Below are positions 58,701 to 64,000 of a DNA stretch of 64,000 nucleotides, in pieces. The translations under genes were made by a program, and so were the position numbers. The notes beneath the pieces were generated by a model that saw nothing but the letters and a program-made list of their open reading frames with translations, had not been told where the DNA came from and made no database searches. The number at the start of each line of letters is the position of its first letter. Position 1 is the stretch's first letter. Source of the stretch: Anaeramoeba flamelloides (lineage: Eukaryota; Metamonada; Anaeramoebidae); contig JANTQA010000070.1 of NCBI GenBank assembly GCA_027625915.1, forward strand, positions 7,817,001 to 7,881,000. Reading direction: 5' to 3'.

Positions 58701-61700
58701 CTTTAAAACAAGTCGTAAAAGTCTAATTGTTCTCTTAATTATTTTTTTTTCTCAAAATCCTGTCAAAATTTTCTAGCATACCATCAAAACCATTCAAACC
58801 CACTCTAGAATACTCTAACCTACTCTAACATACCTTAACCTACCCGTAAAGGGGTTTTTTAATACATACAGCCAATATATTTCAATGGAATTGACTATTT
58901 AGAAAAAAATGAGAATTTTACCAATTTTGAAATTTGACTAAATTTGAAATTTAATAATTTTCCCGAAAATAAGGATTTGAAATTAAAAAAGAAAGAAACT
59001 TCTATCTCTTTATCTTTGTTTGAATTCTTCAATATTCCATTCATTTTCAATTACCTAGTTAATCTTAAATGTAGCAAAACAAAAAGGCAACTATGAGAAA
59101 AAAAGAGATCTCATATATTTAATTTGGGATTTGAAATTAATAAACAAATGGAAAGGAGATGACAATTTTTTTCACCATATAAGCTATTTCCAAGAATGTG
59201 GGGCAAATTTATTTTAAAATATATTTATGTAACACATTCTTCAAAAAAGGATTTAAATATATAAAATCATTAACCACCATTTATAGATTCTTGATAATAA
59301 TTCAATTTGTTTCTTAGTATGGTATTGCAAAAATAAAATATATTAAAATTTATGATCTCGATTTTATCGGATATTTTTTTATGGTGAAAATTGGTGTTTA
59401 TTATTTTCTTTTTGATCGAAAAAAATATTTTCATAACTTGTATAATCTCAACAATTTTTACAATATAATTAAAAACATATAACTGCATTTGGTTGTTTAA
59501 AAAATCATTGGTACCCTTTCCATATTTCCAGTTTTTTATTGAAATCGGTAGTACATTGCTTTACCCAAAAAAAGTGCTATTTTTTTTTTTCATTTTTTGG
59601 GAATATTTCGACTAACATGTTTTGAATTAAATACCCAAGTGGTTTATTCAATCGATATTAATATTAAACTTAATTTGGTAATGTTGATTAAAGATTGCCA
59701 TCACTAAAAAAGATTATTTTTTATGAAATGTAAAAAAAAATGCCCCACTTTTTTGGAAATACCTTAATGTTATGATGGCTGGAGTTTTGATTGTTAACTT
59801 TTAAAATGTTAATCGCCCAAAAAGAATCTGTTCAGGTTTTAGAAACCAAAATTCTTTTATGATAAAAGAAATTAATATATTAAAATTTTATTGCACACAA
59901 TATATTTTTTTATACCTTAAAAAGAATGATCTAGTTTTTACACTTGGAAACTTTTTTGATGTAGCTTGTATTTTTTTTTTTTCGTTTTTTTTTTCAAATC
60001 GAACCGCTTGGTTATCTCTGAAAATTATTCAATAATTTAAAAATATTTGGTTATATTTAAAAATATTTGGAAAAATTAACGATTATTTCCAAATTGAAGC
60101 TAAAGTTATTATTGTTATTCTTTAAAATTGTTTTTACCGTGTCCAAAATTTTGAATTATATTGATACTGTTAAGGGTTAGATTGAAAGAATCATTTAATC
60201 CTCGTAATGAGAGAATTTCGAAGTAACTAAAATTGTAACTTCTAATTCAAAGAGGGTAAATTTCGATTTATAGTTTATATTTTAAACACTGTTGAAATTT
60301 TGATAAAATAAAAATAAATTTCTAAATATTCTTTTACAAAACAGTTTAGTAAAAAGAAAAAAAAAAAAAAAAAAAAAAATCACCTTATTAATTTTCGTTT
60401 TTTTTGTTGGTGCCCATCTAAATTTTATTCCAAATTTTTTACAATAGCCAACTATTTTATTATATCTTTTGTCTTTTAAATCAAGGCATAATACAATTCT
60501 ATCATTTTCGGGTTCTGTTGTTATTTGGAATAAATAGATAAAATGAGTAAAAGTTAAGCCATTTGAATATTCAAGAACCAATTGGGCAATTTTTTTTAAT
60601 ATTATTGAAATGTTACTAAAACGGGGTTTTTGTTTTGATTTAATGATTCTATCAACATTGTACTCTAATTCCATTATCGAATCAAAAATTTCATTACAGG
60701 CATAGATATTTGAAGACCCCTGTTCATTCATTTCAGAATTATCATTCTCATTATTCTTATTCTTATTCTTCTTAGTTTTAATTTTATTCTTCTTATTACT
60801 ATTATTAAAAACCAATTTATTTATTATCCAAATTCTTTGTTCAATATTTAATTTTTTTATGGATGGAATTTTAGATAACATTTCAGAAATATTTTTACAA
60901 TGGGAATTTATTTGCTGAAAAAATAGTTCATTACTTAATATCTTTGGTGGGTTTATGGTCATTGAACTAAATATCCTTGTAGAATGCTCTAAAGATTCGG
61001 TCCATACGTGTTTATAATTCCCCTGCCCAATTAATTTATTACCGTATTCTGTCCGTCTACAATAAATTAAAACTGGAATTTGACAATTTAACTGCTCTCT
61101 TAAATAAGGAACAACTATCTGTGCGGATCTATTATTACAAATTATTCTTGTTGATAACCATGAATTTTTATTGTTAACTAACAGTGATAATTTATTTTCT
61201 AATTGATTTCTGTTTTCATAATCCATTATTTGAATGGTTAAATTTGGGCATATTTGATTTAAAGTTTTTATAATTTTATTATTTTCTTGGTTTTTATCAA
61301 ACCAGAGTAAAATTGGATTTTCTGCTATTAATGAAAATCTTTTTTTAATTTTTCTTTTTCTTTCATAATTTCGCTTATTCTCTTTCTCGTTCTCTATATT
61401 CACCACATTCCTATCTTTTTCCTTTTCTTCTTTTTCCTTTCCTTGTTCTCCCCCTTCCACCCTTCTCCCCTCACCCGTGTTACTGCTCATATTTTTATCA
61501 GTATTTTTGAAATCATTTTTTTTAATATTTGAAGAAATTATTTGATAATTTAAATTAAATAGTGAAACAAAATGATACATTGTCATATTTAATTCAAAAT
61601 TAAAAATTAATTTCAATAATTGTTTTGGATTATGAGTAAACCCAAGCATAATTTCTTTTAATCTAGTATATAAAATTTGATATTGCGAACGAGACAATAT

Positions 61701-62753
61701 CGTGGAGTTTCTTTTGTCTTCAAAAATGTTTTTTAGAGTCATTAATCTATTATAAAAAATTGAAGATTTATTTTGAGATGATATCAAATCATCAATTAAT
61801 GATTGAATTTTTAATAAATTTATTTTTAAAGATCTCAGGTTTTTTTTGGGATTTACAATTTCAATTGATTTTGAATTTGAATTCTTTTTATTGTTATCAA
61901 GTTTAATTTTTTTTTTATTATTAATTGTTTTGGAATCTGATTCAGAACCTGAACCCAAACCCGAACCCGAACTTGAACTTGAATTTGAATCAAAATTGGA
62001 ATTCAAATCCAAATCAAAATCAGAAATTGAGGAGGTATCAATATCATAAACCATCACCATTGGATCCTTCTGTGTATTAATATTTAAATCATCCATTTCA
62101 ATTTCTTTTTCATCATCCAAAATCTTGTTTAAATTATTGTTTTCAATTTTCAATTTTGGTGCAGATTGCCCTAATACTAATAAAGTAATGATTTCTTTAT
62201 TTTTACTTTTTTGTGCTAACATTAATGGTGTTAATTTTTTTTTGTTTTTCGCATCAAGAGGAGAACCGGCTTTAATTAATATTGGAATACATTCAATTTT
62301 GCCATACATTATCGCTAAATGAAGAGACGTATCACCATTGTTATCCCTTACATCTAAAGACACACCAAATTTCAATAAAATTTTCAAACAATTAATCTTG
62401 TTTCCTACAACTGCTAAATGCAATGGCGACGCATTGCCTATATTTTTTGAATTTGGATCAATATTCTTTTCTAGAAAATACTTCAAAACCTGTGAATTTG
62501 ATTCTTGGCATGCAATATGTAATACATTTGATCCGAATGTGGTTCTTTTGTTTAGATCAACACCCTTATTTACTAACAGTTTGGCTATATGAATGGAACC
62601 AGATTTTGCCACAAAATGAATTGGGGTCCATTTTCTTTTTGATTCTTGATGGATGTTTGACCCATTCTTTATTAAGATCTCTACAATTTCAATATGCCCC
62701 TGATTACATGCTAAATGAAGCGCAGTTTGTGATTTGTTGGTTAAGGAATCAAT
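55234..62753 (-). CDS. Ankyrin protein with duplicated helical + receiver-like module, 5' partial
   Basis: Exons 62753-60384 and 55530-55234 (phase-0 junction, AAG|GTGATT ... TTTAAG|GTT) give 888 residues; the 5' end is missing because the exon begins inside a repeat. Six ankyrin repeats fill about 1-200 (TALHLACNQGHIEIVEILI; SPLHLAVVGN; TSLHLAIMYGK). A Ser/Asp-rich linker (about 235-290) follows. Then come a helical segment ending LLKLIFNFELNMTMYHFVSL and an alpha/beta segment starting PILLWFDKNQENN with RIICNNRSAQIVVPYLREQL and VLIYC. A Lys/Asn linker leads to a second helical segment (VLEYSNGLTFTHFIYLF) and a second alpha/beta segment beginning RIVLCLDLKDKRYN. That segment is completed only by the distant exon (ARILINSEIAFEFIPYIRDY, LPILVI). 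The alpha/beta unit resembles a degenerate receiver domain, which is inference. Function unknown; probably a scaffold. Confidence 0.75.
56170..57345 (+). repeat. R1 long dispersed repeat, copy 2
   Basis: The most complete R1 copy. The first 300 bases match 44460-44760 and the last 1000 match 31125-32115. The right edge is cut by the inverted-repeat structure starting at 57352. Confidence 0.65.
57975..58008 (-). mobile_element. LINE 3'-end scrap, minus strand
   Basis: The reverse complement reads GAGTGTAATTTACACTTCCT, the last bases of the LINE family at 8915-8955 and 28757-28780. Confidence 0.5.
58785..58850. other. C-rich patch with CTAACCTACTCTAACATACC words
   Basis: Repeated CCTA/CTAAC words (complement GGTTAGAGTAGG) give a telomere-like look, but units are irregular. 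No gene. Confidence 0.4.
59182..59766. mobile_element. R4 non-autonomous element, copy 2
   Basis: Ends TAAGCTATTTCC and GGAAATACCTTA are inverted repeats, with GGGGCA and TGCCCC next inside. Matches 49550-50156 over its whole length. It shows better ends than copy 1. Confidence 0.65.
60075..60165. repeat. R5 dispersed repeat, copy 3
   Basis: TTATTTCCAAATTGAAGCTA and CCGTGTCCAAAATTTTGAAT match 23985-24115 and 47565-47690. Confidence 0.5.
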
Positions 62754-63039
62754 CTTTTTTTTTATTTTTATTTATTTATTTATTTTTTTTTTATGTAAAC
62801 AATACAAGAAAGATAAAAATAAATTATGAAAAATTTAGTTTGATGAATAGGGATGTTGCATTTAAGTTTTATAAGAAAGTTACTGTTAACCAACAAAATA
62901 GCAATATTATACTCTGATGATTTTCAAATGTTTCACAAAATAATTCTAGAATGAGAAACACCCAAACTCAAAAAATCTGAGATTACAAAATACGAAGAAA
63001 AAAACATATAAATTGTAGGAAGAAATTTTGGTTTCAGAA
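62754..63039. other. Expected location of upstream ankyrin exon(s)
   Basis: The first visible ankyrin exon starts in phase 0 after a poor A-rich acceptor. A minus-strand stretch near 62915-62840 (IAILLVNSNFLIKLKCNIPI) could be an ankyrin-like exon, but its splice sites do not connect convincingly. Confidence 0.3.
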
Positions 63040-64000
63040 TTTTATACTAAACTATTTTTCAGTCAAAGTGGCCCAGTTGTAATGGGTATAATACATGTAT
63101 TTAAAGTGTTTACATAGATATTAGAAGAAAAATTTTATTTTGGAAATTTTCAAAATTGAAATCATTTTTTCACATTTCTACACATTTTTGTTTTTTTTTT
63201 CGATTTTTTTTTTAGAACTAATTAAGTTGCAAAATTTTTTTTTATGGCAAGATCAATAGTCACTTGGTAAAAATGTGTTATTCTAAGGTTATTGAAACCA
63301 TCTAAAGATTGTTGAGAAACCATATTGATTTCTATTGCAATTCTATTCGATCTTTGATCTTGATATTTTTTTAATAAATGTGAAAAATTTTCACTTCATT
63401 TTCATTTCCTTTTTCAAATAGTGACCACAAATACCAATACACTTCGTTTGGGGGCTGGATTTCTAAAAGAAAAGTATGGAAAATGAAGTGAAAAATGTTT
63501 CCTATTTATTATTCAAATACCAGTAGAAGTTCAAAACGAACATCGTTGTTTTTCTCAATAGTGGACCTAAGAATTTGAGTTTTTCAATTTTTAAGAAAAT
63601 TTATTGATTAATTAGTTTTCTTTCAGACATATATCAACAATTCTTTGATGTTTATTATTCTGTTTATTTCTTATTTGTTCTTCAAAGGTCAATTATATAA
63701 AATAATTGATATTTGAAAAAAATGTTGGGCAACTTTGACTGAAACAGAGTTTAGTATTAATAAAATTAGGTTTTTTTTTTCGATTGTTGTTGAATATTGA
63801 GTTAATCTTTGAAATTAAAAAATTGAAAAAATAGTTACTTTTGGGAAGTTCAAAATATGAATTATTAACTACTGTTATACTATTATTTTGAGTTTCTATT
63901 TTTAGATCTGGAAAAGGAATTAAAAAAAAAATTTCAAAAATGAAGCAATTTTTAATTGTGATCATTAGTCAAAAATCTAAGAATTTATTGTGTAATAAGA
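63040..64000 (+). repeat. R7 dispersed repeat, copy 3
   Basis: The longest R7 copy. 63040-63360 and 63526-63800 match 24170-24870 and 26330-26990; 63810-64000 matches 60-260. It is interrupted by a MITE at about 63362-63525. Confidence 0.6.
63362..63525. mobile_element. MITE inserted in R7
   Basis: Absent from the other two R7 copies. The right end CAAATACCAGTA equals that of the 11407-11575 element, and the arms AAAATTTTCACTTCATTTTC and GAAAATGAAGTGAAAAATG are complementary. The left tip is decayed. Confidence 0.5.

Larger units (their letters stand above)
57352..60291. mobile_element. Composite structure bounded by about 150-bp inverted repeats
   Basis: Left arm 57352-57505 and right arm 60145-60291 are complementary: CAGT..TT.AAATA outermost, then CTCTTTGAATTAGAAGTTAC, TTCGAAATTCTCTCATTA, ATGATTCTTTCA and AACCCTTAACAGTA. 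Between the arms lie a LINE 3' scrap, R4 copy 2 and R5 copy 3. It is either a 2.9-kb DNA transposon relic with nested insertions or two opposite copies of one repeat. Confidence 0.55.
55531..60383 (-). other. 4.85-kb intron of the ankyrin gene
   Basis: It lies between donor AATAAG|GTGATT and acceptor TTCTTTAAG|GTT. It contains poly-T and poly-A runs, R1 copy 2, a composite inverted-repeat structure, a LINE 3' scrap, R4 copy 2 and R5. The evidence for one gene is that the second receiver-like unit is cut in half by it, with both phases 0. Confidence 0.65.

Noticed and set aside
62423-62917. Plus-strand frames opposite the ankyrin exon (also 61846-62322)
   Set aside because: Shadows of the minus-strand gene; the minus frame has clear ankyrin repeats.
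63693-63965. Minus-strand frame of 90 codons at the right edge
   Set aside because: Lies in R7 and is not preserved in the copy at 60-260.
1-64000. tRNA genes or CRISPR-like arrays
   Set aside because: No cloverleaf with A and B boxes and no regularly spaced direct repeats with unique spacers were found; the regular palindromes are MITEs and FB modules.

Overview
The window is AT-rich nuclear DNA of a unicellular eukaryote. The genes carry GT-AG spliceosomal introns and end in TAA. The proteins are typical of a free-living amoeboid or excavate-like protist: CDK11, MAPK, SAR1, RasGAP, anoctamin, ARM and ankyrin proteins with acidic or Ser/Asn-rich linkers. An Anaeramoeba-like or amoebozoan source is my best guess from protein style and base composition; no marker gene settles it. 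I see no tRNA, rRNA, CRISPR, operon or bacterial signal.

Layout. 1-4271 is non-coding and holds an array of hairpin modules (about 1360-2225). A FAF1-like UBL-UAS-UBX gene lies at 4272-5976. A LINE relic follows (about 6265-8955), with a mariner copy and hairpin modules inside it. A SH3-like/RasGAP gene is at 12948-15001 and a CDK11 (PITSLRE) kinase at 17692-18794. Four near-identical 200-bp palindromic MITEs fill 19466-21403; the last one splits a coding exon of a decayed anoctamin gene (21119-22547). On the minus strand, a membrane-anchored armadillo-repeat gene spans 35018 to below 25511, with two introns near 3.8-3.9 kb. 35-41 kb is mostly empty. A MAP kinase with a TQY activation lip is at 41217-43473. 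SAR1 is at 48822-51440 with a 1.9-kb intron. A possible orphan plus-strand exon is at 51670-51975. An ankyrin protein with a duplicated helical plus receiver-like module is at 55234-62753, its last two exons separated by 4.85 kb.

Gene models were joined by hand from splice-site phase and protein continuity. Several exons are shorter than 150 nt. The genes are unrelated housekeeping or signalling genes and do not form a pathway cluster: SAR1 serves COPII budding, the FAF1-like protein ubiquitin/p97, and CDK11, MAPK and RasGAP signalling.

The non-coding DNA is largely old dispersed repeats: MITE-like elements with terminal inverted repeats, LINE relics with a shared 3' tail, and several families without recognisable ends (called R1, R2, R5, R6, R7 here). 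Many sit inside introns and account for the intron sizes. The most notable points are the MITE lying in frame within the anoctamin exon with ready-made splice signals, the hairpin-module array that also occurs at one identical site in both LINE copies, and the unusual ankyrin/duplicated-module protein.
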